A stretch of DNA of 64,000 nt from Collybiopsis luxurians FD-317 M1 (GCA_000827265.1 KN834749.1:2784653-2848652), one strand, 5' to 3'; positions 46,170 through 58,999 are shown, counted from the stretch's first letter. Notes: generated by a model not told the origin, from the sequence alone. Numbers and translations: made by a program.

Positions 46170-47387
46170 GGCTGTCGTCAGCGGGGTCACCAAAAGGGAA
46201 GCAGATTCTCGCAAGGTGACAAAGATTTTTATATCTGGCTCATGCCCCCGAGGCAGGAAGAAAACATCGACCTCTTGATCGACCTTGATTGAATCAATGG
46301 TAGCATTTGGTTCTGGTTCGTAGGCAGCTACAGTTCCAACGGCGTTAATCCATTATAGTTGGTCCACATGATAGAGAGGACTCGAGTTCCTGACGAATTA
46401 TCCGAAATAATGACAGAGACGGCGCAAAGCAGTGGGGGGTGGCTCGAGGGTTTGCTTATGCCTCAAGAAGAGAGGATCCAGCTGTTGGCCGCACCAAATG
46501 ACAAATGAATACAGGACGCAGCTCTGATGATGATGAAGGGGGGATACCACTGGTTATACGCAGTTTGCTGATAGCAGAGCAAATCCAACTCACCTTATCG
46601 AGAAACGGTATATTATCGGCCAAGCCAAGCTTTCAAACCATCTCCGACTCTACATATACCACCTTCAAAAAACAACGAAAGCTTTTTCCGACAACAGTCA
46701 ATGCATTGACTGGTGACCAGTGACCACCCTGAGTCGCTCATTCAGTGACAAAATTAAGATGATTTGCGAAATAAACCCGAACTTACAGCATACAGTATCC
46801 TTTCGAGTACGTTGATGATGGGCCAAATGATGAGCAATCAAACTGAAAAAACAAAACCGTTTATCTCCGATACTGTCTTCGAAAGTATCGGTTCTGAAGG
46901 CCTGACACGCTATAGGAGACTGATAGGAGACGAAGACTCCAATATACCAGTTCTCGCCTGATCTCGCCCCGGTCTCCACCTATAACCCCGGCCCCCACTC
47001 CAATTGCGCTCCCCGATGAAAGTGGATATACATAGAATCCCCTATCAGAGTGTCAAGTGAGATACTTAGTTTGACTCCGATAAGCAGGCAACTTACCTTA
47101 CAAGTAACTTACTACTACACTTGATCAGGTCATCGAAATCAACATTTCAATTCTATCCCCGCTTTCACTTGCTGGCAGGCTGATGTTGACAGCGAATGTA
47201 TGTAAACATAGCTTCCCCGGAAGCCCTCTTATACCGAGCAGGTGGCGAGTATATGAATCATTCGACAAACACACACTCTTCTCTCGTTGTGCAACTTGGA
47301 CAGCAACCCCCACTCGATTCGACTCGACATGCTTGTTCGTATTCTCTTGCTTACTAAATTCCTGTTCCAGCTCCGTTTCTCACTAAT
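46170..47387. other. divergent intergenic region
   Basis: About 1.2 kb between the GH30 gene and the plus-strand gene at 47388, with short unassigned frames only. Confidence 0.45.
46227..46233 (-). promoter_or_regulatory. TATA box of the GH30 gene
   Basis: TATAAAA on the complement, 58 bp before the ATG at 46169. Confidence 0.5.
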
Positions 47388-48251
47388 ATGACCGACTTGC
47401 AGAGCAACCACGTTGATCGCGATAATGTGTCCTCCGGAGGAAAGTTGAAAAAGGTTGTAAAACGAGCCCTAAATCGACAAGTAAGCACCAATTGCATCGC
47501 ATCACACGACGCAAATCCAACGACAAAAGATTCGAGAGTCACTAACCAATCTTTCTCTCCTTTGCCTATAGAAACAACCCCCTTCCATCTCCCTCAACAA
47601 AGGCCATCCTACCACTCCATTCCTATTGACGCTCCAGTCTCTGGAATACGAGACCACGGTAAGCTACGAGACATTCAACCTCGCTTGATAGCCGTACTAT
47701 TGGAATTCGAGGTAGCTGATCTCTGATTTCCGAACTCGTAGGGAGATTCCGAATGGGGCCTAGACGACGACGACGAGAATGATGCAAGTCCCTTATGGGT
47801 AAACGTAAGTTAATCGAACACAAACCCCTTCACTAAAGTATTACTCACCGCTGACTCACAGGGAGGTAACGCCCGCGCAAATACATACATTCCTCAAAAC
47901 AGCTCAACAACCCGACCGGAAGATCCAAACCCCTCTCACACACGGACACGGCACACACAACCATATCACAATCACAACCATACATTCCCATCCCAATCCG
48001 CGTCCGCAGTAGAGACTTTGTCCGATGAAAGTGAAATGCTCGAAGACGAAAATAGAGCGTGGGACTCGCCTCGGTCCAACTTGAAGTTTAAACCCTGGTC
48101 TGGACTACTATCGAGCAATAGGAGGTCCAGTTCCAATTCCGAGTCCAATTCGAGTAGTCAACGGGCTGGAACCAGCACTACTAGTCATCGTCGTCGTCTG
48201 CCGCCTCCAGTACTCGATGAAACTCAGCTGACTGTTCCACTCTTGTGTTGA
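47388..48251 (+). CDS. unassigned acidic/Ser-rich protein (four exons)
   Basis: Not a recognised family. Exons join in frame with good splice sites: MTDLQSNHVDRDNVSSGGKL..ALNRQ/gtaagc, KQPPSISLNKGHPTTPFLL..YETT/gtaagc, GDSEWGLDDDDENDASPLWV/gtaagt, then GGNARANTYIPQNSSTTRPE. The last exon continues with a Ser/Asn/Arg-rich region (LLSSNRRSSSNSESNSSSQR) and ends TQLTVPLLC-stop at 48249-48251. About 200 residues, no membrane segment. The conserved-looking core is the aromatic acidic stretch SEWGLDDDDEN. Confidence 0.6.
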
Positions 48252-48438
48252 TTGTTGATTTTCGGAGACCTAAGGGAGAATGTGTATCGTCGGTGGGAGG
48301 TTGGTCGGAGTAGTATTGCGGACAGAGCCCTTTGACTACCAGAAAGAAACGAGAAGACAAAATAGATTCCATGTATTATATCTGGCAATTTGAAAGTGTA
48401 ATCAAATAGATATAAGGAAGGAGAAAGACAAAGCCGTC

Positions 48439-49592
48439 TTAGCCAAAACGTTCCTTTGCAAGCTTCTGGAACATGGACATGGTAGCATCTTCTTTCTCCT
48501 TGATCGCCGAGGCACGCTCTCGCATGGAGTTGACCTTTTCCTCCCGCTTATGTTGATACCGCTGACGAGCAGCGTCTCGTCGAGCGATTCTGACATACAT
48601 AGAAAAAATATTCAGCGACCCAATAATTCGGTAGACTCATGGATATGGATACTCACTGTTGCTTAAAGCTATCACCCCCGCCCATAAGAGTCGACTCATC
48701 CACTTCAAGCCCCTCATCGCCTTTCTCCCTAAACGCACGGTCATTGTCCCTCTTAACCCTCTTCTTCTCCAACATCCCCTCACGCCCAACTTCTTTAGGC
48801 CCCACCATATCCTCAACCCTTTCCTTGTCCTCTTTACGATCCCGTTTACGTTTCAACCGACGTTCTTCTTCCTGAGATTCTGCAGCGTATTCCCTTGCGA
48901 GTTGCAAATCCGAAGAAGAGGGGAGGGTGGGACCCTGAATGCGACTGCTACCGCTGTTGCCGGCACCACGACTACTCGAAGAAGGGGGCTCATCCCAAGA
49001 CTCGGAGTCTGCTTCAACGTTTCGAGTGGCAGCGCTGACGCTGGCGCGGGCTTTTCGCAGTGCTTCTTCGTCGGTACGCGAGGTTTTGGATGCAAAGGAC
49101 CACTTGAATCCGGTTTGGTTCCTTGAAGGCACGGTTGAGGTGTCGATGCCCGCATATAGTGACTCTAGGATTTAGACTTATTTTCAATACCAGAACCTTG
49201 AAGGGTTGAAACTGACATACTGGATAGTTTCCCTCTATTCCATTGCTAGAATGGCTTTCTCTGAATTTACCGCAAGAACCGTACGAGAGATCATACCTTT
49301 ACAAACTTTCGAAAGTAGCTAGTTTGCAAATGAGCATCCCCCGTCAGAATGGAGTGAAATACTCACCTTCTTGATTTCTCGCCGCTCAATTCATCGAGGT
49401 ACTAGATAGAGGGTCAGTCGATGACTGTTTGAAGAGTCAAGCAACTGGTACCTTTCCCTTCTCCTCTTTAAGCCACGCTCTAAATTCATCGTTTTTCTTG
49501 AAGTAATCATCTTCTGATAGTGGTTTGGCATTGTGAGGAAGCCGAATGTCTTCTTCTGAACGTTCCCTTGAACGAGACCTGGAGCGGGGCAT
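48439..49592 (-). CDS. nuclear Arg/Ser-rich protein resembling style cell-cycle inhibitor 1 (SCI1)
   Basis: From the ATG at 49592: MPRSRSRSRERSEEDIRLPH (an RS-type start), then LSEDDYFKKNDEFRAWLKEE, KGKYLDELSGEKSRRYFRKF, VKAWNRGKL and LYAGI. This DEFxxWLKEE..FVKxWNxGKL..YxGI core is the signature I associate with plant SCI1 and its eukaryotic homologues. The rest is a charged coiled-coil region (AREYAAESQEEERRLKRKRD, RDNDRAFREKGDEGLEVDE). The end is IARRDAARQRYQHKREEKVN..KERFG-stop at 48439-48441. A nuclear, possibly splicing-related role is inferred. Short introns lie near 48597-48655, 49170-49250, 49330-49365 and 49400-49450. Confidence 0.65.
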
Positions 49593-50623
49593 GATGTACA
49601 GCTGAGAGTTGCTGAGAAAGACGGCGGGTGACTTTCAAGCGCTCAAATTTTTGGAAAGCGCCCGTCGTTCCTCAAAGAAAAAGCCGATGCTCAGATTTGC
49701 AGGCGATATCAAAACATCGACCGAGAGTAAGGTCTCAGACACGGACGAGGCATACGCAGCTCAGAAGAGTGTCAACACCGAAAAGAAATCACATATCTAC
49801 ATAACCTTTTACCGCGAACAAAACGCACGAAAAAGATAGTTCTCGACAGCGAATCCAACGACCCCATCCTGAGCAACGTCCGAGCGGCATCGACTAAATG
49901 CGTGATAATCCGTCCGTCCGTCCGTCCGCTGTACGTATAGATCCTATACCACGTACGCGTAACCTGCACAATAGAATCCAGGACGCGTTCATCCGCTCTC
50001 TCCAAGTCTACGCCCCTCCTCCCACCCTCCCGGAGATCTCGAAAGGATTAAGGTGTAATGCGTGATAATATTACATCGGTTTGGCAGGCAACTGGGTCAA
50101 CAAAACGCCATATCGCTTCTTTATAGTAACACGATGTCTTGAAAACTTGTCATCTGGAGAAAAACGCGCTGAAGGTTCCAGAGGAAAATAGTTAATACGT
50201 AGTCTTAAGCAAAAGGACGCGCGTTGAAAAGACAAGAACGTGAAGAAATTTATTCACCAGGGTGCGCAGACTTGGTAATTTTACCAGACTCCGTTATTTT
50301 CTGGGACGAAAAAAAAAAAAAGAGAAAAAAAAACCATTAGAAAGACTGGCGGCTGGTAAGCGAGTCAAGGCTTACTTTGAGGGTATACACTCTGTGACCA
50401 GCTTCATCCAGCGTGTACATCAAATGCATGATGGCGGTCAGGTTGAAGGAAAGAAAAAATTTACGGTTTCTGGGGTTAGGGTTTCCACGGCCCGCTTTTG
50501 GCGTATCCGGCACGGCCAGAGTTTGATAATTATTGCGTCATCCTCTCTCCATCGATTCGAACTCGACAAAAAAAAAACTTTATCTCCTTCACATTCCTAT
50601 CTACCCTCCACACACTCCTCAGC
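49593..50623. other. divergent intergenic region
   Basis: Promoter space of the SCI1-like and thioredoxin genes. It holds a CCGT tandem run (about 49909-49929) and the 13 bp AATGCGTGATAAT twice (about 49898 and 50057). No gene is supported. Confidence 0.45.
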
Positions 50624-51151
50624 ATGGTCAAGTCTATCGACTCACTCAAAGATTTCCAAGAGATCGTCAGTCAAACTTACCTTCGCTTCCCTGTCAAAAA
50701 CAAAACTCTAACCTTAACGTCAAAAATATCTACTCTGTAGATCAGCGGCGATAAACCTATCATCATCGACTTTTGGGCAACCTGGTGTGGACCATGCAAG
50801 ATGATCTCACCCGTGTTCGACAAGCTTTCCGAAAAGGATGAATTCAAAGAAACCGTCGGTTTCTACAAGGTTGACACCGATGCTCAACCGGATATCGCTC
50901 AGGAATGTGGAATCACTGCTGTACGTTCAAACCATAAACTATTTTTCCTTTACATCGCGTTGACTCGTCGTGGTTATATTATTCAGATGCCCACCTTTAT
51001 ACTGTTCCAAAAGGGCAACAAGGTTAATGAAACTAAAGGTGCTATTCCGGCAAACGTCACGGTAAAGATTACCTCTCTTCACGCATATTCCAGTGCTCAT
51101 CTCTTTTTGATACAGCAACTCGTCCAACAAGCAGCTACTCTGAAGGCTTAA
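50624..51151 (+). CDS. thioredoxin
   Basis: A small disulfide reductase. Four exons: MVKSIDSLKDFQEI, then ISGDKPIIIDFWATWCGPCK with the WCGPC active site, KMISPVFDKLSE, FYKVDTDAQPDIAQECGITA, MPTFILFQKGNKVNETKGA (cis-Pro in MPTF) and NVTQLVQQAATLKA-stop at 51149-51151. Length (about 105 residues) and all motifs are those of cytosolic thioredoxins. The Asp in IIIDFWA is the buried catalytic Asp. Introns are GTCAGT..GTAG, GTACGT..TCAG and GTAAAG..ACAG. Electrons would come from thioredoxin reductase, which is not in this window. Confidence 0.95.
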
Positions 51152-51284
51152 TTAACTTAGCCAAAGTAACGCTTTAATAATTGGTATTGACGTACTTGGA
51201 GATAGGTGAAACGAAACGAATGTAGAATTGTTACTGTACAACTACCATAACTGCTCATCAAACCACCCTCTGACCTTGACCAAG

Positions 51285-51308
51285 AAAAAAGAAAGAAAGA
51301 AAGAAAGC
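51285..51308 (+). repeat. GAAA microsatellite
   Basis: About five GAAA units in the 3'-3' spacer between thioredoxin and the membrane protein gene. Confidence 0.7.
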
Positions 51309-51362
51309 GCCCAAATACATCCATCCCAAACCTAACCAAAGATATCCCTCCACCCATGCAGT

Positions 51363-53392
51363 CTAGACTCTATTTAAGATATCCGAAGCATGCCCATCCG
51401 CAATCTCAGACTGCGACTCCAAATCCACATCCACCTTCCTATCCCCAGCGCTCTGCATCTCAAAATTATCCGCCCCATCCGTCCTATAAACATGGGTATT
51501 GATATGCACCGCCATCTGCGTTCCACTCTGACTGTAAGTAGGCACGTCGGCTTTGGTGATCTTGCCGTTGGGCCCGACGACATTGATGCCTGTGCTTCGA
51601 GCGACTTTGATGATGAGTTCTGGGAAAAGTCGGTAAAAATAGAAGAATTGAGTAAGTACTAGCTGAGATGGGGGTAAAAACGACTTACGGGCCATAGTCA
51701 TCTCGATCTGAAGTTTGATAATATACACGACAGGATGGAATTGGCAGTACACAAAAGGATTCTTCAACGCAGTTACTCCCATCAACAGAATGTCCATGCC
51801 GATCGAGACGACGACGATGTATTCGTTGAATCTTCAGAAAGCAAAGCAAACGGAACATCAGAACGTAGTCCTTCTTCTTACAATACCAAAGAAAAAAAAG
51901 AGAGAATTCGCTACTCACTTCATGACCTTATCGTACTTGTGAAGCTTATATAGAGAAAGAGTGAAGAATTAGGATATCTCGCCTAACCAATCGAAAAAGA
52001 AAGAGCTTCAATAAACCTCACATACCCCATGGTCAATCAACCTCTTCTTGACAGTACGTATGAACAGCGCGTTCAACACCAAGTCGGTCACTTGTGTACG
52101 ATTGCGATTCGTCAATGAAATCGAGCATTTTCGGATAAATCACTCACGAAGATAAACCGATTTTTCAAATCGATCCCACCAATGGTTCGTCTATATCCAG
52201 AGTCAATGTGGGCGGAAGACAAAATTAATGAGTGGGGAATACGTACCTCGATGAAAGTGTGGTTGATTTGAAGCTGAGCCGGAATCCCTAGAGGAATAAA
52301 GTAAGGGAAGTAAATGAACACCCTACTCATCTCATCTCTGCAATACTCACAAATAAACGCAGTAGATACCGATACCAACGTAACGATACCAGCCACTGTA
52401 AACTTGAGATAGAGCTGCAACGCAACGCATAGAGTAGTACAATGAGTTACCCCTTTCGAGCTCTCATCGACCGAATAAAATTTAAAAAAACTCACGCGAT
52501 GTTTTCGCTTGGAAAGCAAAATCGAAAGCCGGTTCGCGATAATTTGCAGGAGACATTGGACTTGACATATCCAGCAGGCGATAATGGTCGCAAAGACGTG
52601 TAAGCCTGGACCGAGATACCCCGCACTGGTTAACCGAAATAGACAGCCGTAAGAACAGAATCGGGAACATTGGAAGCAGCGGAAGAAACGTACAGATAGA
52701 CCCATGTAATGACCTGATTCGAGAAAGAGACCGGGATTAGCGCGGGGAGGTTGAGATTCTTTTTTGACGTCGGAAAAAAGCTTACAGCGAATACAATATC
52801 ACTACCAAAGCCGGTAAAATGAGCCAGATGAGCGTATAGCGTGCAAATCGCAACTTACGCAGTAATTTCCAACCATATCATAAACACATATAGTGTGAAC
52901 TATATTGCACAATACAGACTGAGTCAAGGAAGCGCGGATAAATCGCAGAAAACTAGGACCTTTCTCGCGCGATGAGTTTCGCGAACTGCAGACCAAACTA
53001 CAGGAGCCAAGAATCCAAACTAGGATGAGAATGAGAATCAATCCACAGCCTACCTACCACAAGACGTGACAATTCGTGCACTTACGAAAAACCCTAGGAC
53101 TATAGAACCCAGCAGAAGGTCCCCCTGCAAAACCGTGCGGTCCCATTAGCACACAATTCCCGAGCCGAGAAAACGTCATACATACTCTAGTGACATCCAG
53201 CGGAACGTACGGCTTCTCAGTCTTGAACCCCACATCGATGGTACCGGTACTATTGTCGTCCCGGGCATGAAGGGGAAGGAACACGGAAGCAAAATTCCGA
53301 GTGGTCAGTCCTGCGGTGAGAAGTAACATGGCTGGCTTTGGCGCTGCTGCTAGGACGGACGGATAGGCAGATAGATAGACCGTGTGGCTCAT
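51363..53392 (-). CDS. conserved fungal multi-pass membrane protein
   Basis: From the ATG at 53392 (or the in-frame ATG at 53329, which gives a better signal sequence, MLLLTAGLTTRNFASVF), an extracellular-type region TIDVGFKTEKPYVPLDVTR is followed by membrane segments. These are GDLLLGSIVLGFF, a segment near 52980, IRASLTQSVLCNIVHTICVY, VITWVYLY, GLHVFATIIACWICQVQCLL with IIANRLSILLSKRKHR, LYLKFTVAGIVTLVSVSTAF, and YIVVVSIGMDILLMGVTALK with FVYCQFHPVVYIIKLQIEM. The soluble tail carries IIKVARSTGINVVGPNGKIT and ends SDILNRV-stop at 51363-51365. About ten introns are needed; the N-terminal third is the least sure. It resembles a fungal seven-TM family in which FVYxQFHPxxYIxKLxIEM is conserved. 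Function unknown. Confidence 0.75.
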
Positions 53393-54259
53393 AAATATCC
53401 CCCCCTTCCCCTCCTACAAACTCGATTTCCAACCGCAACTACCCTGTCTAGGATATAGGAGGTAAAAGAGGAAAGGATGATCTGGCCTTCATCACAGTTT
53501 CAGGACCCCCTTGCTCGATCAGCACCAACGGCACACCTTGCGCAGTCCAATCCGATAGTAAGGATGCAATAGGGTGCAATAGTATCGTACTGCTGTAAAA
53601 GTAAAAAGTCCCCAATGAGGATGCATGCATGGAGTGATGTAGAACCCATTCGAAGATGGAGTCGGTACTGGGATAAGAAGATACAGGACATCTGCCTAGG
53701 ATCGTTCAGAGTTCTGTTGGTAGTTGCTCTCGAGATATATGCAGTCTTGGAGACTGCTTTTCCTTTACCTCTTCACATGTTTACATTGTCGACCGTTCCG
53801 GTAAACGCGTCAGCGGAGCGTTTTCGTTCTCATTCTTCTTCGAAAGTACGATCATAGTTCTAGAATTTGTAGACTGGAGCAGCTGGACCGGTACCGAAAA
53901 ACGAATGGAATCAATAATAATCGACCACTCACAGTCGCCCGTCTCGTCGTGATTATTTTCTTCCGTCTGGATACACACCGCAGTGCATGAATAAGAATCA
54001 GAAGCGACTGGAAGAATCGAAAGGTCTGAGATTATATGTGGCCAATTGGTATTTGGTTGCCCTATTGCACTCCGTTCTCCCGACATTTCGATCACGCTTT
54101 CTGACCCTCAAATGTATACATCGAGCGCGCCATATGGGCGTAGAGTAACGCGCTAGCTAAACGTAACATTGTCCATTATGATACATTACATGCAGGGGGT
54201 TCGAATTTCATTTGAAACTTACAAAGTACATTGCATGAAGAAATCTCCCATGTCGTCAC
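53393..54259. other. intergenic stretch with no supported gene
   Basis: Only short unassigned frames are seen. Confidence 0.45.
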
Positions 54260-55636
54260 CTAAGCATACGCCCTGACATCCTGCTCCGTAGGCCCAACGG
54301 GGTCGTCGGAAGCCGCAAGGTTGCACTGATGAAATGCTCGAACTTGGTCCTTGGTGAAAGCACCAACGACTGAATGCAAGACACCACGATTATGGAAAAG
54401 TACCAGATCCCTCTCATGCCAGTCGTGCGGGTAGACGAGCTAAGTGAGCTAAAGGAGTAAGCAATAGAGAAAGACACGAAAGAGATACCAGCACGTACAT
54501 TCGGAGCAATAGCAGGACGCTGCATCTTGTACAACAACCCTCTAACCTCTTTCAAGTCCGTGATATGAGCACCATCGGGGTAAAGCGCACCCTCCCTGCT
54601 CGCCCCCTTAGGTAAAGCATCCACCAAAAGCTCCGCAGCGCCACAAGGATGAACTTCAAAATGCAAATTACCCGTAACAGGATTCTTCCACACGACAGGC
54701 AGCACCTTACGTCTCCCCTCCTCCCACGGCGGAAGGTCACCGAGCGGCAACTCGAGTCCCTCACTCTCAATGCCCAGCCCCGTCGGCATAGCGTGCGCGG
54801 GAGCCATCCACACATACGGATGAGGCGCATATCGCACTTTACTTCGAACAGCCAAACTCTTAAGCTCCTTGGGAAGAATATCGAACATGGTCTTGCCGCT
54901 CACAAAGGCGGTCGTACCCAGAGGAACCTCGAGCTCGTCTCCGGTTCCATCATCGTATCGACAGGTCTGTCTCGGTCCCGAAGGCACCTTGATTCCGTAT
55001 AGAGTGGTCACCTTTGGCGGAGAGAGGTCGTACAAGGCAGCGTCAATGTGCCATCTGTAGAATCGTGTAATACCTTTGGCTTCTTCCTCTTCGGAAACGC
55101 GAGTCTTGTGGAAGGTTGTGTGCGAAGGGTGCTTGAGCATGGCTTCGGCCAAGCCTTCGTGGTTGTACACGGTGCCGTTGCCGATAAGCTGGACTTGGGG
55201 CACACGAGGAATAGTCTTGAGATCCGGATGAAGGATAGATTTCTTGGTGCCTTCAGTCTTGTTATTTCCGTGACCGTAGCTCTCAGATTGTGGATCAAAA
55301 GCCTATTCCGACATGGATATGTTACTCCTTATCTATTTAGAAACCACAGCAACGCACCTTTGTAAGAGCATACTGTTGCTCCGGAGTCAGAGTCACATCA
55401 CGAAACAGCAGCGCATCGTGCTGGAGAGCGAGTCGTTTAGCCAAAAAGACCAATTATCGGACCGCGAACAGCTTCTCATTCACCTTGTACAAAGCATCCT
55501 TGACCTGCTCAAACTGCTCTGAAGTTAATGAACCTGGATTCACGCCCCTGACTTCTCTACCAAAGTCTTTAAATTTGGATGCGTCGGCTGAAGCTGGCAA
55601 GGGTAGAGGAAGAAGTTCAATAGCCATCGTATTCAA
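54260..55636 (-). CDS. TauD-type Fe(II)/2-oxoglutarate dioxygenase, xanthine dioxygenase-like
   Basis: Spliced from MNTMAIELLPLPLPASADAS at 55636: GREVRGVNPGSLTSEQFEQV, then KHDALLFRDVTLTPEQQYAL, AFDPQSESYGHGNNKTEGTK and VPQVQLIGNGTVYNHEGLAE. The iron site is H-x-D in TRFYRWHIDAALYDLSPPKV, with the distal His in DLVLFHNRGVLHSVVGAF. A conserved RYDDGTGDELEVPLGTTAFV follows the first His. The whole pattern fits the fungal xanthine/alpha-ketoglutarate dioxygenases (XanA type), which turn xanthine into uric acid. The stop is at 54260-54262 after TEQDVRAYA. Three introns, including GTGAAT..CCAG after DALYK and GTACGT..TTAG before LVYPHDWHERD. Confidence 0.8.
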
Positions 55637-55934
55637 TTGTTCAATTCAAGATTTCAAGGTCCAGTTGCTCAGATAGAGGTGGTGGTGGTAAGACGGAAAG
55701 CTTGAGCAGTCCGACTTACTATTCTATTTATGCGTCATAGGGTACACCGGAACTAAGATTATTCGAGTATCTATCAAGCATATGGCGGAGCCCAAATCTG
55801 CCACGACGAAGATCAACGCTCCTCATGCTGCACAGTGCAGTATGTCGACATCCCGCAGGTACTATCAGGTACACTATATACCGTAGCAAAGTGTACTCTA
55901 TCCAAGCTACAAAATATCAGATCACACCACACAA

Positions 55935-58900
55935 CTACACGTCCAGCTCGGGCAGATGGACAGCTCCCAACCACGCTAGAACAACCTCGACCCTTGGACC
56001 ATGCAAAGGAATATTAATCGGCATCGACTTCTTCGGAGACGACGTTCTTCCTGTCGTAGATACAGTCCCGTTATTGGCTTTACCTTTACCCTTGGTTGAA
56101 ACGATAGCTTTTGAGTAACTTTCAACAGGAGTACTGGCAACTTTTTCTCTTTCCTTATCAGCAACGCGAGCTTTTTGTCTGGAGATAACGGGAGCAAGAA
56201 GAATACGCAGGCTATCAAGGGCGTCGGCTGCGTCGGGCCTTGGGGAAACAGTTGGTCCTGGAGAAGAAGATCGCGTAACTGTAGCGGAGCCAGTTCCTGC
56301 ACCCGACCTACTAGATCCAGCCTCAGCTCCAAAAGCGAAAGAAGAACTACCCTCAGTAGTAACAGAAGACAGGTCGAATCGAGTACTGCTGCCGAGAACG
56401 TCGTCACATAGGTCCGTAGCCGTAGTCGCAGGACTCGAGGTACCCGAACTGGAGGACCCGGCGGCGCTTGCTGGAAGAGATAACGACGACGGAGGAGGTG
56501 TAGTTGTAGCACTTCTTCTTCCATTGGTAGTAACCAGAGCAAACTCATCATCAAATGAACCCTTCTTCCAACCACTCGCCAGTCGTTCCAAAACCTCTAC
56601 AAATTCTGCCTGAGCCATCGACCGAGGCGGAAGAAACACGGGATAGCCCTCGAGCCCATCGACAAGGCTAGCCGTTCGAATAAAGGTAGGAAGGATGCGA
56701 GCGAATTCTCCGAGCATGAAGAGTCCAAGTAGAATCATATAGTGTGATTCGACTAGGAGGGGATGATACGTCGTAAACATCGCCGCAGGAGGTGGAAACT
56801 GAGTTGGGTCTCCATAGGGCGAAGAAGTGCCAGAACTCGATGACGAGTAATTGCCCGGCCTCGTAGACTCGGACAACAAGAAGGCATACTCAGTCTGTTC
56901 CTTGAGATCCTCCCTCCCCCGACCATCCTCACCCTTTTCGTGGCTAAGATCAGCTTCAAGGGTATCAAAATGTCCTAAAAAGCGTTCCTGATCCCGGATG
57001 CATTTCTTAATTAGCGACGTAATTTGATCTCTGAACTTGTCTGCGGCCAAGGCCTTTCTGTATGCTTTTAGTTTCGCTCCGTCAGAGGCTCCAAGGGGTC
57101 CTGCAGGGTTGTTGACTTCGACACCACCGTACAGACTGTCCGGAAGGTAGCACAGACGAATTTCAGACGAATCGTATGTGTTGGAAGAGGGTGTATTAGG
57201 CGAAGTGTTGGCTTTGGGGGGGTTTTGTTTGGGCTTGGCGTGTTCGTCCAAGCCCTCTAATTCAAGTACGGTCAGTTCAATAAGACGTACAGCTTGCTGG
57301 AGATAGGCTGAACCACGAAGAAATAACAACTGGGGTTCAATGGGATCGGGGGCGTCAGGGAGAGCAGAAGGGTGCAACGGTGGCGGAAAGTCACTGAGAT
57401 CACCCGACGAACTCTCCCCTCCGCCGCCATCCTCCCCGTCTTCAACAGCGGCGCTGGTGCCATTTGGAGGCGCCTGTCCGTTTGTTCGTCCACCGCTGCC
57501 TGTGTTCTTCCCCTTCTTCTTCTTGCCACCCCCGCCCGATCCTTTACCGCCCTTTTGTCGTCGCATACCACTTTTGTTGCCACTGCTATGATCATTGTGA
57601 TTATGGCTCATCATCCTACTTTTTCGAGCAGCGCGCGCCTCCTTCAAAGCGTGTGTAAAGTCTTTGATAGCCTGAGGATATTCGTCTCGGAAACAGTGGA
57701 CAACGCCTCTGGTTCGATAGAATTCAAGTCGGTGTGGATGAGCAGATATTAGTTCGTCCAAAGTTTGGGTTGTCGTAGATTCGGCTAATTGCCTGTAGTA
57801 CTAGTTGAGCAACTGATGCCTTTGAGATAGAACGAGAGAGAGGCGAACCGGGAGGGTATCTTTTCATGAAAGAAATGTACGTATCTCGCATCGGCGTCAG
57901 TCGGGTCTGGAGGGGAAAAAAGCCTCAGACATAAACGGAGAGGAAACACCAAACAGTCACGTACCGACTTTCAACACCTTCTCCGCAACATCGTCAAAAA
58001 CACTTCCACCTTGCATAACCATTACACTCGAGGCAATCTCGTCTGCTCTATACGCTTGAGCCAATTTCTGTACCGCGAGGGCTCTCAACCTATGAATCCT
58101 CATCGCGCTCATTGCAACATTCCTGCCGGTATTCCCACCCAACGGGTTGATTCCAAGAGTCTGTGCGGCAGCCCAAGTACTGCCGTTAAGTGCGTATCCA
58201 CCCATTCCCCCCATTACGCCGGGGGAAGCCAACTCGGAAGCAGACATCCCTGACGACGCTCGTACGGAGAGCTCTGCGGCCTCATCGATGAGTTTACGAA
58301 TCGAAGTTACGTTCCTGAAAACACCAGGATCTATGGGAGGAGGAGGGGCTTTTCCTGGCTTCGGAAGAGGCCATGGAGGCGTAGAATTTAGCTGAGCTGC
58401 AGCTGCAGCAGTTAACATGGCGTGTTCATGACTCGGAAATCTGACTCCGGGAGAGTCCGGTTCTCTGAGACTGTCAAAGCCCCGATCTCGCAATCTTGGA
58501 GTGGAAGAACCACTTATTCTGGAGTTGGTAAAAGTCTGAGGGATGGGTTCCGGAACTGACAGAGTGGCTGGGTCCAAATTTAGATTGAGCAAAGACTCGA
58601 GTAGTTCTACGGGCAGTTGAAGCCAAGGTCCCTGAAGTTTTGGATCAGAACTGAATCTTGTAGGAAAGTTTTTTCGTAGGAACGTACATGATAGGAACTG
58701 ATATACCGCCAATGCTTATTCCGACTGATACACAGAATGGGTGGTCGACCCTGGGCCTCCTCTGCCTCTGCAGCTTTGCGTGCTGCAGCCTCCTTCGTCT
58801 TTGTCGCTGTAGATTTCCTTGGTTTCTTTTTCTTCTTCTTTTTCAGTCCCGCGGCTGAATCCAAGCCTGCGGCGGAGTCTGCTTCTGGTTGCTCAAGGGA

Positions 58901-58999
58901 AGGTTCATTGGACGGAAAAGAGCTGTCAACGTCGAGCGCAGGAGAGGGGGGTTCGGTATTAGTAGACATTACTTCAGCAGAAGCCTGAGTAGCTGTCAT
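55935..58999 (-). CDS. large conserved fungal protein with TPR-like region
   Basis: I recognise conservation but no function. From MTATQASAEVMSTNTEPPSP at 58999, the N terminus is acidic and then strongly basic (LKKKKKKKPRKSTATKTKEA). A core follows: RPPILCISRNKHWRYISSYH/GPWLQLPVELLESLLNLNLD. A Pro/Ser region with VFRNVTSIRKLIDEAAELSV precedes HRLRALAVQKLAQAYRADEI, then DPTDADARYVHFFHEKIPSR, LDELISAHPHRLEFYRTRGV and FRDEYPQAIKDFTHALKEAR. This last part looks TPR-like. The 608-codon last exon is mostly disordered (Gly/Lys, Ser, Pro), with helical stretches such as MILLGLFMLGEFARILPTFI, and ends VLAWLGAVHLPELDV-stop at 55935. Introns: GTACGT..TCAG at about 58633-58687 and at least one near 57780-57960. 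Confidence 0.7.

Noticed and set aside
10019..55636. Purine-metabolism cluster linking adenosine kinase and the xanthine dioxygenase-like gene
   Set aside because: The two genes are more than 40 kb apart with unrelated genes between them, so the shared theme is probably chance.
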